Both the position numbers and the translations under genes were made by a program. Shown here in pieces: positions 1-11,453 of a DNA stretch of 64,000 bases. This DNA comes from Paraphysomonas bandaiensis. Lineage: Eukaryota; Chrysophyceae. The stretch is taken from contig CBFFRP010000186.1 of NCBI GenBank assembly GCA_965644295.1, positions 1-64,000 on the forward strand. Reading direction: 5' to 3'. The first letter of the stretch is position 1; each line of letters begins with the position of its first letter. The notes under the pieces were generated by a model that saw only the letters and a program-made list of their open reading frames with translations, had not been told where the DNA came from and made no database searches.

Positions 1-711
1 CTGAATAAGTTCAAGCATTTCTTTATCATACTTTAAAGAAAGGAGCCGATTTTTTAAAACTATTTTGTTTATTGTTTGTTGCGTGTGTGTATTCAACTAT
101 TTATTAACCTTCATCCGTTTTTTCTTTTTGACATCTTTCATGGCCTTTTTAAAATTATCTCTTTAAACCATTTTGCTTTTTAATAATTTTTTAATTGGTA
201 ATAACGTAAAAATTATTTTGAATAGAATAAATTATTTTGATAAATTATTTTGAAAAAATATTTTGAATAGAATAAATATTTTTGATAAATTATTTTGAAA
301 AGTATTCATGAGTTAAACAATGAAAATTATTTTGAAAATTTATTTTTTGCTTGCAACTACTACGATGACTATCACTAACCCTTACCTTATATCTTTCCAG
401 CAACTACGACTAGTCCGCTTTATTACTTCGTCTACTAATAAGTTTATTTTTGAGTATAGTAATTAGTATATTTATTCTATTATCATACGTCTTTTATAAA
501 AAAAATTATTAAAAATTTCTAAAAATATACTCAAAAATATACTATAAAATATTAAGGTTCTTTATTACTTTTTGAATTTTAAGTATATTTTATAGTATAT
601 TTTTTAAATTTGTTTTTTAATTTATTACTTTTTAAATATTATATTAACTTTATATATTTAAGTTATTTTATAGCTTTAAGCCCTGTTTACAGAGGGCGTT
701 ATATTAGCTCG
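1..711. other. AT-rich non-coding flank
   Basis: Very AT-rich DNA with no credible coding region. Between about 210 and 340 there are imperfect direct repeats built on TATTTTGA and GAATAAAT. It lies downstream of the fibrinogen-like pseudogene. I see nothing else in it. Confidence 0.6.
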
Positions 712-1841
712 CTAATGGAAGAGAGGATAAGAAAAACTTGATTTTTCGTTCATCGTATTTGTTCTGTGTGTGTCATACGTCCAGTTTGCCAGTAGCGGTA
801 CAGTTTCATTAATAATAAACTCATCGCCTACATTCGGATGCAAAATATTGTATGTATGAGAGCAATCAACTGTAGGTCTCGTTGTGGGGTGGTCTGTGGG
901 AAATGTCGTAGGCATATCAGTTGGTGCCACAGTGGGAAGAAAAGTTGACTCTACTGATGGCTAGGTACTTGGTTGATCTGACGGTGCTGCTGATGGTACA
1001 GATGTGGGAGCCGCAGTGGGAAGAAAAGTTGGCTCTACTGATGGCGAGGTACTTGGTTGATCTGACGGTGCTGCTGATGGTACAGATGTGGGAGCCGCAG
1101 TGGGAAAATGAGTTGGCTTTACTGTTGGCGAGGTACTTGGTTGATCTGACGGTGCTGCTGATGGGCCAACAGTGGGAAATCTCGTAGGCGTATCAGTTGG
1201 TGCCGGAGTGGGATGAACTGTTGGCGCTACAGAGGGTTGTGCAGAGGGTACATGCGTGGGAGCCGAGGTGGTACCGGGATACATACATCACTATCACATC
1301 CAGATGTGAACCCAATAGGGCACTCAAACACCCGGTGGTACTCCTATATGTGTCTGGTGGACAGTCTAGGCGGGCCCAAACTCTGCGAGTGGTATCAAAA
1401 TTACTACTCACACTGTTATCATCACACTCCCGTCTAAAACCGCTACCTCGAATAGTCCAGTTATGCTTATATTTCTCCCTGAAGGGAAACCTAAGAATGC
1501 TCCACTCTCGAAAGCATCATTTGTGGATTCTGGAAGATATGCTGTATGATCACTCAGAGGTATGAAACCGTCACTCCAGTATGAGGGATGATTTTTCTTT
1601 TTCCCACTGTAAGCAGTGTGGATAATATGAGGCTCGGCTGTTTTAAAATGCACTTTTCGTGAGTGTGATGCTGAAGTACGCTCAAACCTATCCTCTCGTA
1701 TGAGGTCATGGGTGTACCCCGTAGATTCTGTATGTGAGTTCGAATACAGTGATAAGGGTGCAACATCAGGCACTAGTACTGGATTAGTCCCCCCTTCACG
1801 TATACAGTTGTATAGTTGTGTCCACCCCCCTTTATCAGTGT
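712..1841 (-). pseudogene. Secreted fibrinogen-like/PTxxPT protein, 3' part of interrupted gene
   Basis: On the minus strand this continues the gene that starts at 14027 and is split by the retrotransposon at 1842-13878. It opens with DKGGWTQ, the tryptophan motif that follows the CDM motif in fibrinogen-C-like domains, and reads to about 1480. The reading then shifts frame near 1485 and continues through CDDNSVSSNFD and RRVWARLDCPP. It seems to change frame twice more (about 1335 and 1275), with an EGF-like CPIGFTSGCDSDVC stretch between. A long PTxxPT stalk follows, interrupted by one in-frame TAG at 961-963 where sister repeats have TCG; the same frame then continues to a stop at 712. Frame changes could partly be introns, but the nonsense codon and the transposon make this a pseudogene. 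Proteins of this type are usually surface or secreted adhesion proteins. Confidence 0.7.
930..1182 (-). repeat. 84-bp tandem repeat encoding PTxxPT stalk
   Basis: Three tandem copies of an 84-bp unit begin near 930, 1014 and 1098. On the minus strand each encodes 28 residues with prolines at regular spacing (SAAPSDQPSTSP type). The copy nearest 961 carries the TAG. Such stalks are typically extended and O-glycosylated; that role is inferred. Confidence 0.8.
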
Positions 1842-4800
1842 TGTAACTTTTCTGTGCCCGCAGATGACTCACAAACCGTGACTCAACTCTGAATGGACCA
1901 AGAAAAGATGATCTCTTGTCTAGACTCTACAACCCACCAAAATAGTATCCGCCAGCGGGCTGCGATACTGTCCAGGGCGCAACGACGGGCGCACTGCCAG
2001 AAACACTAACAAACCGTAGGTGCTCTTTAAGAAAAGTAAATTATAAAGTCAGTGACAAGAATGAGCAAACACCCATCTCGTTCAACGTAGATCAACACTA
2101 CACTACGATCAACACTTCACACTCGAAAACAATATTCACGTACTAAAACCAATATTCACATACGAAAACTTCGACTATCTACGAAATCACGTATTTTGTA
2201 CTAAAACTTCGAAGTTCTGGACTTCAGTCCAAATCGAATATGAATCGCCGTCAAAAAACTGAAAAACCCACCGATCTATGTAAAACTAAAGGCTGGATTT
2301 TTGGGAGTTGTGTAAAATAATTTACACGAGAAAAAATTATTCTCTATTGTAGTGTGTGTGAGTTTTTGGGTTTAGCGAAACTAGAAGAACTATGTAAAAT
2401 GAATTACACAACCTAAACTAAAAAATCCCCTGGTTTTTCACTCAAAAATGTCACAAAACTACACATTTTCAAGATAATAATCGGCATATTGTCCACAGAA
2501 TCCAGAGGCAGATATCTGTTAGCTTAGAGGATACGATGCGATACTTCTAGTAGTAAAGAGGAACGCAGGCTGTGATATGATCATAACCTCACTGGGAATA
2601 CATGAGCTCATAGTTCTTTCATGCCACATGCTGCTGGTTGTTGATTTAGCTGGTGAAAGGTATGGTTAAGTGGCAATCATACAGGAGAGTTGGTCTATTT
2701 CAAAGACAGAGATAGCAGAGTTGATTCCATGACCATAACACCAGAGGGCTCTCAGGTAATACGATCGGATGATATTGTAATATATTCAATTTAGTGGTTC
2801 GAAACAGAGCATATTAATATACTCATACTGCAGAGCTGATCATCAGAGAGACTCACATAAGAATAACTCCACTTGAGTGTCATTCTCCTCTCTGATTTGA
2901 AGGTAAATACTACTATGATTGTCCTGTAACACCAGAGGAGTCTTAGGGTAACGTTCTTGAATTATGTTGTGAAAATATTTAATTTAGAAATTTTGATTCT
3001 ATGATACAGAGCATATGACGAAAATGACACTTCAGAGCTCGATAATGGAGAGACCCACGCAAGAATAACTTCAATTGTCAATTGAGTATGTATATACTAA
3101 TATGAATGTAAGATATATTACTTTCTCACTGTGCCCTATACGTATTGATGTAAATAAGGACGGTGTATTGAAACATGTCAATCATTGTCACCTAGATATA
3201 GGGTGCTTTGTATCTTGATATTTACCATCTATCATAAATAGAATATTAGTGCTACCTGTAACACTCTGCAGAGGATGAATACGCCAGCCTATTAGTAGAA
3301 TATTATGTTGACATTACCATGATACCTGGTAATCGTAGGTAGTATATATTGATTATTCATAATAAGATGCAATTTCTTCACTCTGGAAGTTGCTTGTAAA
3401 TAGTATTGTAATTGTAGACTTATCCATAGTTGTTGATTTATTGCTATTATGGAAGAAGCGCCTAAGAAAGACGTTCTAAGTTAAGTGCAGCTATTGCAGT
3501 ACTAAGAATGCTGTTGGAAGAAAATGATCCACTAATGGCTGGTTACCCCAATGAGGAGTATGTCAGGAGCGTTGGACTTATGGTTGGATTAAATGATGCC
3601 AATATCGACATATGATATTGCACTAATACACGTGCCTAATCGCCTCCCTATAGGTGGTATCTATAACCTCTACATTTCCTACTGATAAGTATCCCTATTT
3701 ATATTAAAATGTACCTACAGGCACTGCCTACATGTATCAATACTACCTATAGGTACTACCTAAAAATATAATACCAATACGACCTAGAGGTACTATAATT
3801 AACAACAATAAACACAGTATAATATATATATTGCAAAGTAGGAAATAAAATAAAAACCAGCAATATTGCAGATCTGTATCAATTATGAAAAGACAAAGCA
3901 TGTATTCAATTAAAATAAGACGGTATTCGCATTAACATCTTACGAAGTAAAAATTAACGGCAATTACTACTTAGAACCTACTAATATACATACCACGAGA
4001 AATCTGAACCAAAGTGTAAACTAGCTCCCAATCACCTGCTAAGAAGCAGAAGCATTGTGCACTTCAGATGTCTTCACCGCCAATCTGAGTTCAGTTAGCT
4101 TCCAAGGTAATGATAACATTTGTTCGTCCAAGCCATCTTACACCGATCTTACACCGAGATAACTTCTCGGGTACGATACTGATACAGAGGTGTATATATA
4201 GGAAATAATTTACCCAAAATATTATTTCTATTAATTGCATGCATTAATAATACTAACATGAACGCTGCCCCCCATTGATGGATATTGAAGATGCTAACGG
4301 TCACATTACTTGAATCCTTGAATTATCGGGAGAACTTCACAGGATGCACACTGAGCATGCATTCTGCAAAATAACGATTCAAGCAGTATTTTATCCTCTT
4401 GTAAGGGCCCTCTTCCACTTCACTGTCTCTTCTGATGGCAATAACCACACACATGACTCAGTTGTCTCAAGCGGATAAAAGTCATCATACTGGTCTTGAA
4501 CAGCATGAATCTTGCAGTACAGTGAAGTCATGTCAGTCCATTAACGACTCCATCAATCGTCCTTTGTTTTAATCTGCAGGTTGGGTCATAATTTCACCCC
4601 ACAATAGACTGTCTGTGTGTCTATGTATGGTCACATGACCCTCACATCTAACACACTCCTGCCAGTATACCAGCAACCGTATATACAAAATACATACTCT
4701 AATAATACGTAATTTACACAATTTTACATAGTTTCGACCGTTTAGAAAAACCCACCGATCTATGTAAAACTAAAGGCTGGATTTTTGGGAGTTGTGTAAA

Positions 4801-7448
4801 ATAATTTACACGAGAAAAAATTATTCTCTATTGTAGTGTGTGTGAGTTTTTGGGTTTAGCGAAACTAGAAGAACTATGTAAAATGAATTACACAACCTAA
4901 ACTAAAAAATCCCCTGGTTTTTCACTCAAAAATGTCACAAAACTACACATTTTCAAGATAATAATCGGCATATTGTCCACAGAATCCAGAGGCAGATATC
5001 TGTTAGCTTAGAGGATACGATGCGATACTTCTAGTAGTAAAGAGGAACGCAGGCTGTGATATGATCATAACCTCACTGGGAATACATGAGCTCATAGTTC
5101 TTTCATGCCACATGCTGCTGGTTGTTGATTTAGCTGGTGAAAGGTATGGTTAAGTGGCAATCATACAGGAGAGTTGGTCTATTTCAAAGACAGAGATAGC
5201 AGAGTTGATTCCATGACCATAACACCAGAGGGCTCTCAGGTAATACGATCGGATGATATTGTAATATATTCAATTTAGTGGTTCGAAACAGAGCATATTA
5301 ATATACTCATACTGCAGAGCTGATCATCAGAGAGACTCACATAAGAATAACTCCACTTGAGTGTCATTCTCCTCTCTGATTTGAAGGTAAATACTACTAT
5401 GATTGTCCTGTAACACCAGAGGAGTCTTAGGGTAACGTTCTTGAATTATGTTGTGAAAATATTTAATTTAGAAATTTTGATTCTATGATACAGAGCATAT
5501 GACGAAAATGACACTTCAGAGCTCGATAATGGAGAGACCCACGCAAGAATAACTTCAATTGTCAATTGAGTATGTATATACTAATATGAATGTAAGATAT
5601 ATTACTTTCTCACTGTGCCCTATACGTATTGATGTAAATAAGGACGGTGTATTGAAACATGTCAATCATTGTCACCTAGATATAGGGTGCTTTGTATCTT
5701 GATATTTACCATCTATCATAAATAGAATATTAGTGCTACCTGTAACACTCTGCAGAGGATGAATACGCCAGCCTATTAGTAGAATATTATGTTGACATTA
5801 CCATGATACCTGGTAATCGTAGGTAGTATATATTGATTATTCATAATAAGATGCAATTTCTTCACTCTGGAAGTTGCTTGTAAATAGTATTGTAATTGTA
5901 GACTTATCCATAGTTGTTGATTTATTGCTATTATGGAAGAAGCGCCTAAGAAAGACGTTCTAAGTTAAGTGCAGCTATTGCAGTACTAAGAATGCTGTTG
6001 GAAGAAAATGATCCACTAATGGCTGGTTACCCCAATGAGGAGTATGTCAGGAGCGTTGGACTTATGGTTGGATTAAATGATGCCAATATCGACATATGAT
6101 ATTGCACTAATACACGTGCCTAATCGCCTCCCTATAGGTGGTATCTATAACCTCTACATTTCCTACTGATAAGTATCCCTATTTATATTAAAATGTACCT
6201 ACAGGCACTGCCTACATGTATCAATACTACCTATAGGTACTACCTAAAAATATAATACCAATACGACCTAGAGGTACTATAATTAACAACAATAAACACA
6301 GTATAATATATATATTGCAAAGTAGGAAATAAAATAAAAACCAGCAATATTGCAGATCTGTATCAATTATGAAAAGACAAAGCATGTATTCAATTAAAAT
6401 AAGACGGTATTCGCATTAACATCTTACGAAGTAAAAATTAACGGCAATTACTACTTAGAACCTACTAATATACATACCACGAGAAATCTGAACCAAAGTG
6501 TAAACTAGCTCCCAATCACCTGCTAAGAAGCAGAAGCATTGTGCACTTCAGATGTCTTCACCGCCAATCTGAGTTCAGTTAGCTTCCAAGGTAATGATAA
6601 CATTTGTTCGTCCAAGCCATCTTACACCGATCTTACACCGAGATAACTTCTCGGGTACGATACTGATACAGAGGTGTATATATAGGAAATAATTTACCCA
6701 AAATATTATTTCTATTAATTGCATGCATTAATAATACTAACATGAACGCTGCCCCCCATTGATGGATATTGAAGATGCTAACGGTCACATTACTTGAATC
6801 CTTGAATTATCGGGAGAACTTCACAGGATGCACACTGAGCATGCATTCTGCAAAATAACGATTCAAGCAGTATTTTATCCTCTTGTAAGGGCCCTCTTCC
6901 ACTTCACTGTCTCTTCTGATGGCAATAACCACACACATGACTCAGTTGTCTCAAGCGGATAAAAGTCATCATACTGGTCTTGAACAGCATGAATCTTGCA
7001 GTACAGTGAAGTCATGTCAGTCCATTAACGACTCCATCAATCGTCCTTTGTTTTAATCTGCAGGTTGGGTCATAATTTCACCCCACAATAGACTGTCTGT
7101 GTGTCTATGTATGGTCACATGACCCTCACATCTAACACACTCCTGCCAGTATACCAGCAACCGTATATACAAAATACATACTCTAATAATACGTAATTTA
7201 CACAATTTTACATAGTTTCGACCGTTTAGAAAAACGTATCTCAGCTACTAAACTGAAAACCTCGAATGTCGTAAACTGAAAAGGTAACTCCCAAATACAG
7301 TGAATATACCCTGTATATGACAACCTCTATATGCATATGTATACCATATATATACCATATACTGCTCCAGATATATACGATATATACACACTATATACAG
7401 CACAGTATTCTATATACAAATACACGCAGTGTATACTGCTGCGTGACA
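1842..7448 (-). repeat. 3' LTR, split by insertion
   Basis: The LTR halves are 1842-2267 and 7236-7448, together 639 bp, matching the uninterrupted LTR at 13240-13878. The right LTR shows the empty site, a single GAAAAAC at 13659-13665. Confidence 0.93.
2268..7235. mobile_element. Two head-to-tail copies of a 2,484-bp non-coding unit
   Basis: Unit 1 covers 2268-4751 and unit 2 covers 4752-7235. The 7-bp word GAAAAAC occurs at 2261-2267, 4745-4751 and 7229-7235, always 2,484 bp apart, so the layout is core-unit-core-unit-core. I saw no difference between the copies where I compared them. Neither strand has an open frame above 60 codons. The ends carry imperfect inverted repeats: CTATGTAAAA near the left end of each unit and TTTTACATAG near the right end, with further copies of the same word about 110 bp in. 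This looks like a non-autonomous element of unknown class. Tandem integration of a circle, or unequal exchange after one insertion, would both give this layout. An assembly duplication must also be considered. Confidence 0.85.
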
Positions 7449-7468
7449 CTACCCTCTTTTTCCTTCCA
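7449..7468 (-). other. Polypurine tract of the Ty3 element
   Basis: On the minus strand a purine-rich run (TTGGAAGGAAAAAGAGGGTAG) abuts the TGT start of the 3' LTR. This is the expected place and composition for the plus-strand primer. Confidence 0.75.
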
Positions 7469-7505
7469 ACGGATAAGAGATTCCGGAAATTAGGAAAATT
7501 CAAAA

Positions 7506-10500
7506 TTAAGAGAGGATATTGGGAAATCTGGCACAGAAGGCGGAGTCTACCAGAACCATGGTGTCAGGGTTAAAATCTCGTGTAGTTCCATAGTTCTGGA
7601 CATCATAGGCTGACCATTCAAAAGTAGAGTTAAAGAGAGAACAATACACATCAATAGTGATCCTTTTGCGGCCCGCCCAACGCTTATAGACACATTGAAC
7701 TACATAAAGAGTATCATATGCATTAGGTAATTCTAAAGCGTCATAGAAGTCTGCACCCCACGCTCGAAGATTAACAAAGACAACGTCTCCAGGTATCACA
7801 GTGGATATAACACACTTCTTGAGTTTAGTCTTCTGTTGCACTGCTTCCTTTGCAGAAAAACGTAAGGGAAACAATTCAGGGACACTGAAAATATATTCAT
7901 GAAAAGCTTCACTTGTCGCAAGATCAGTAGAATATGGCATCCACAACAACGATTGATCGGAGAAGAGAACTCTGAAATCCATAGTAGTTCTTTTTTCGGG
8001 GTCCCCTCTATAAGCCACCACTTTGTCAAGAGAAAATTGCCTATAGTCAATCATTGCTATGCGAAAAGCCTCCTCCTTGCTACCAAAGAATGGCTTCAAC
8101 CAAGACATATGTAACGTCACATCAAACCGCATTACTAAATGAGTACAAATAACATCGGCCTTGTACGTGGATACTACTTCATACGGTCCTTTGAATCGAG
8201 GATATAATTTGGACGGCTTATGTTTCGTTACATCCAGTTTAAACAAAACAAGCTGGCCTGGTTGATATTGAGTCATTTTCTCTGCTGGGGTTTTGGACAT
8301 ACGTTTATTCTGAATTTTCTTCTGAACTTCACACGCAATTTTCCTGATAGCTTTAAGGTTATCATTGAAATTGGAAATATAAGTCGAAGAAGCAAATTCA
8401 TCTGAAGAACTGTCAGGGATATGAAAATACTTTGAATCCATTGTTCCAAACGTAAACTCAAAAGGTGAAAGACCCGTCTCACTTGAAATTTCATCGTTGA
8501 GAATGAATTGTATCAACAAATAGCATTCTGGGTCACTCCAATTTTCTAATCTTTCGTCATGAACCAATGCACTAAGAAAACGCAATAATTCCCGATTACT
8601 TCGTTCCACCATGTTGGACTCATGTCTATTCACTAACGACATTCTAAAGCGGACTCCAAACCATTTCAGGAGTAACTGAACAACCCTAGCTGTGATATTC
8701 GAACCTGGATCCGATACCATCACTTCAGAAATTCCATATGTGACAAAGTAACTGAACAAAGCACGTGCCACTCCCTCTGCTGAGTAATTACGAGCTGGAT
8801 ATATTCCTACTAGGCGAGATGGTAATTGTTTCACCACATGAATACAACAATAACCATTAGCATCTACCGGAGTAACAGTCAATGTATCGAAACCCACAAA
8901 ATGTCTGCAATTATCAAGATTTAATGCTCTTATCGGTGCTTGCAACGATGTACTCATATCATAACCTAACTTTTGACAAATAGGACATCGATCAATAAAA
9001 TCTTGGATAATTTCTGTTGTCAAGGTATGACCCGGAAATACCTTACTAAGTTTCAACCATGTTCTCTTAGCTCCGTGATGACCCATTCTACCATTGTGTA
9101 CTAGATCAAAAGCTTCTTTTAGAGACTTTGGCTGTAAATTCTGACTAGCTAACTCATCCAAGGCTTTGACTAGTTCCTCTGGGAATTCTGAAACACAAGC
9201 AAGATCATCTGCCTCCGCTGACAACATACCACTCTCATCATACATAAAAAGTTGGTCTTCCGACAACAGACTAGAATTCTCATACTCCACTCCTAGACAC
9301 AATTCAATATCTGAACATGAATCTTCAAGACAAAGATCTAACAACATGACACAAGAAGCTGCTCTCTCCTGTCCCATTCTTGATAACCAATCCGCGAAAC
9401 GATTTAGTTTACCTTTGAAATGTAACAAATCCATATCAAAGTTTTGCATGAACATTCTCATTCGAACTATTCGGTCAACCACTGAAATTTCCATCCACTT
9501 TAGATTTGCATGATCCGTCATAATCGTAAAGTGTTTTCCTCTCAAGTAGTACGACAACTTAAAGATAGAATAGAATATTCCAAAACATTCCTTGTCTATA
9601 GTTGACCATTTGAAAGCAAGATCTGAAAATTTTTTAGAAACCATAGCTATGACCTGAAAAATCTCCTCGTTGTTCTCATTAATAAAAATCTGAATAAGAA
9701 CACCACCACATGCATACTCAGACGCATCAGTCATTAAAATCCACCTGAGATTATAATCTGGATGGTATAGCATCATTGAACGCAAAATAGCTTCCTTAAA
9801 AACCTCAAACTCATGACGATAATCAACTTTCCAAGTACTCTCATCCCAGTTGAAACCCTTTCTAGTTGTATCGTTCAAGTAATGAGTCAAATCACTGTAC
9901 AGAGGAATAAACGGCTTGAAGTAAATCGCCGCTCCTAGAAACCGCTGCATCTCTCTAGTCTTATTCTTGCCTTCTGGAAACGGAATTGACGTCACTGCAC
10001 TTTTACGCTGATCCGTTAGACAATATGTATTATCCTTACAAAGATATCCGAAGAACTCAACTGAAGAAAATCCAAACTTACTTTTTGACAACTTTAACAC
10101 AATGTTATAATATTTGCACTTCTCAATGACCAACTTCAATTTCTGAAATGCATCCTCATAATCATATGCAAGTAACAATAGATTGTCGAAAATTACAACC
10201 ATCCACTCCGAGTATTCAGCAAAGACATCATAAACTATTTGCATTAGAACACCACTAGCCGGAGAGACACCTTCTGGAAGAAACATTGGCTCAAATTGGC
10301 CCCATGGGGTCTGAACTGACAACAACGCTGATGTTTCATTGTGTAATCTTATACCATGGAACGCATTGCATATATCAAGATCAACAAAGATTTTATATCC
10401 TACCGCTTTATGTAACTCGGTAATCACATCAGGGATCGGATAATGCGGTGAAAGAATCTCCTTATTAATCCTTCTATAGTCTCCACAAATTCTGATGAAA

Positions 10501-11450
10501 GGTTTCGTTGCCTTTGGTGCTACAACGATAGGTGACGCATAAGGACTGGTGCTTGGTCGGTAGAAATATTTATTCATTCTCTGAAACTCCTCCTTAGTTT
10601 TCTGATACAACGCAGGTGGAATCCTCCTCATATTCCTGGGCTTAATACGATCGGGAATACTATTCTTGGTCTGTAATCTCAATGGTTTAACATGTTGAAT
10701 ACCTTTCCAATCACAGGGCACAAACACATCAATTGCCTCCTCCTTTAGGAATTGAACCACATCAGTCGCACTAGCAAATTCCGAATTAACTCTAGACTCC
10801 ACTTCTTCCAAATACAACTCTCTTGCTTTCGCAACTGACACTTCCAGAAAATTCAAAATTCCTCCAAAACTACAAGGCTCTGGTATTAGGTCATCCTCCT
10901 CAGCACATTGATTAACTGGATTCTCCCATGGTTGTATAACTGAACCGGACACAATATAATTCTTCAGTTCCTCAACATCATCACTAACAACTGCCAACTG
11001 AGACAACAAATTATTTGAATCATTACTCGCTGATTTAATCATTTTGATAAATAATTCACTGAAATGTTCACATATTGTAGGCAATCCGATAATGATATCC
11101 TTTGTCATTCCTTTCAAAATATACAGTTTAACCCATGCTTCGTACTCCTTATCATGATCTTTGAATACAATTTTCACTGGTACATATCCAGGTATGACTA
11201 CCTCCTGTCCATTTGCTACTCTCACTATTAATTTATTATAAATGACATCCTTTTCCAAAAAACGTTCATATCTCTTGTAAAACTTATCCGATATAAAATT
11301 ATTCGAACTGGCACCCGAATCAAACAAAACGATATCGACATCAATCTCTTCACTATCACTATTTACAATGACACCACAACGATGAGCAGCAGCTCTAAAC
11401 TCCTTGCATGAAAATTGATTCAAGTTCACAACTGCTGTTAACACCTCTAG
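7506..11450 (-). CDS. pol: Ty3/gypsy Pol polyprotein (protease, RT, RNase H, integrase)
   Basis: About 1,314 codons, in frame with gag and separated from it only by the UGA at 11451-11453, so it is probably made as a Gag-Pol readthrough product. No ATG is needed. Order: retropepsin with DSGA near residue 42; RT with the GDYRRIN and FVDLDICNAF blocks and the catalytic box IFDN in place of YxDD; RNase H with MTDAS and DKECF; integrase with an HH-CC zinc site (GHHG...CPIC) and a DDE triad in the FDTLTV, SDPGSN and ESNMVER segments. A C-terminal tail contains a chromodomain-like stretch (DKVVAYRGDPE...WMPY) and about 90 extra residues. All frames are intact. The IFDN box could reduce activity or be the norm of its lineage. 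Confidence 0.93.
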   Translation of the reverse strand, partial: LEVLTAVVNLNQFSCKEFRAAAHRCGVIVNSDSEEIDVDIVLFDSGASSNNFISDKFYKRYERFLEKDVIYNKLIVRVANGQEVVIPGYVPVKIVFKDHDKEYEAWVKLYILKGMTKDIIIGLPTICEHFSELFIKMIKSASNDSNNLLSQLAVVSDDVEELKNYIVSGSVIQPWENPVNQCAEEDDLIPEPCSFGGILNFLEVSVAKARELYLEEVESRVNSEFASATDVVQFLKEEAIDVFVPCDWKGIQHVKPLRLQTKNSIPDRIKPRNMRRIPPALYQKTKEEFQRMNKYFYRPSTSPYASPIVVAPKATKPFIRICGDYRRINKEILSPHYPIPDVITELHKAVGYKIFVDLDICNAFHGIRLHNETSALLSVQTPWGQFEPMFLPEGVSPASGVLMQIVYDVFAEYSEWMVVIFDNLLLLAYDYEDAFQKLKLVIEKCKYYNIVLKLSKSKFGFSSVEFFGYLCKDNTYCLTDQRKSAVTSIPFPEGKNKTREMQRFLGAAIYFKPFIPLYSDLTHYLNDTTRKGFNWDESTWKVDYRHEFEVFKEAILRSMMLYHPDYNLRWILMTDASEYACGGVLIQIFINENNEEIFQVIAMVSKKFSDLAFKWSTIDKECFGIFYSIFKLSYYLRGKHFTIMTDHANLKWMEISVVDRIVRMRMFMQNFDMDLLHFKGKLNRFADWLSRMGQERAASCVMLLDLCLEDSCSDIELCLGVEYENSSLLSEDQLFMYDESGMLSAEADDLACVSEFPEELVKALDELASQNLQPKSLKEAFDLVHNGRMGHHGAKRTWLKLSKVFPGHTLTTEIIQDFIDRCPICQKLGYDMSTSLQAPIRALNLDNCRHFVGFDTLTVTPVDANGYCCIHVVKQLPSRLVGIYPARNYSAEGVARALFSYFVTYGISEVMVSDPGSNITARVVQLLLKWFGVRFRMSLVNRHESNMVERSNRELLRFLSALVHDERLENWSDPECYLLIQFILNDEISSETGLSPFEFTFGTMDSKYFHIPDSSSDEFASSTYISNFNDNLKAIRKIACEVQKKIQNKRMSKTPAEKMTQYQPGQLVLFKLDVTKHKPSKLYPRFKGPYEVVSTYKADVICTHLVMRFDVTLHMSWLKPFFGSKEEAFRIAMIDYRQFSLDKVVAYRGDPEKRTTMDFRVLFSDQSLLWMPYSTDLATSEAFHEYIFSVPELFPLRFSAKEAVQQKTKLKKCVISTVIPGDVVFVNLRAWGADFYDALELPNAYDTLYVVQCVYKRWAGRKRITIDVYCSLFNSTFEWSAYDVQNYGTTRDFNPDTMVLVDSAFCARFPNILS

Positions 11451-11453
11451 TCA
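11447..11453 (-). promoter_or_regulatory. Gag-Pol stop-codon readthrough site (UGA CUA G)
   Basis: The gag stop is UGA, followed directly by CUAG, and pol stays open in the same frame on both sides. UGA-CUA(G) is an established high-readthrough context in viral and cellular mRNAs. Its use here is inferred. Confidence 0.75.

Noticed and set aside
930-1182. 84-bp repeats as a CRISPR-like array
   Set aside because: Contiguous coding repeats without spacers in a eukaryotic gene.
2797-2815. GGTTCGAAAC in the 2,484-bp unit as part of a tRNA gene
   Set aside because: No matching arms upstream or downstream.
2268-7235. Helitron origin for the tandem unit
   Set aside because: The ends are not TC...CTAG, and the target shows a 7-bp duplication instead of insertion between A and T.
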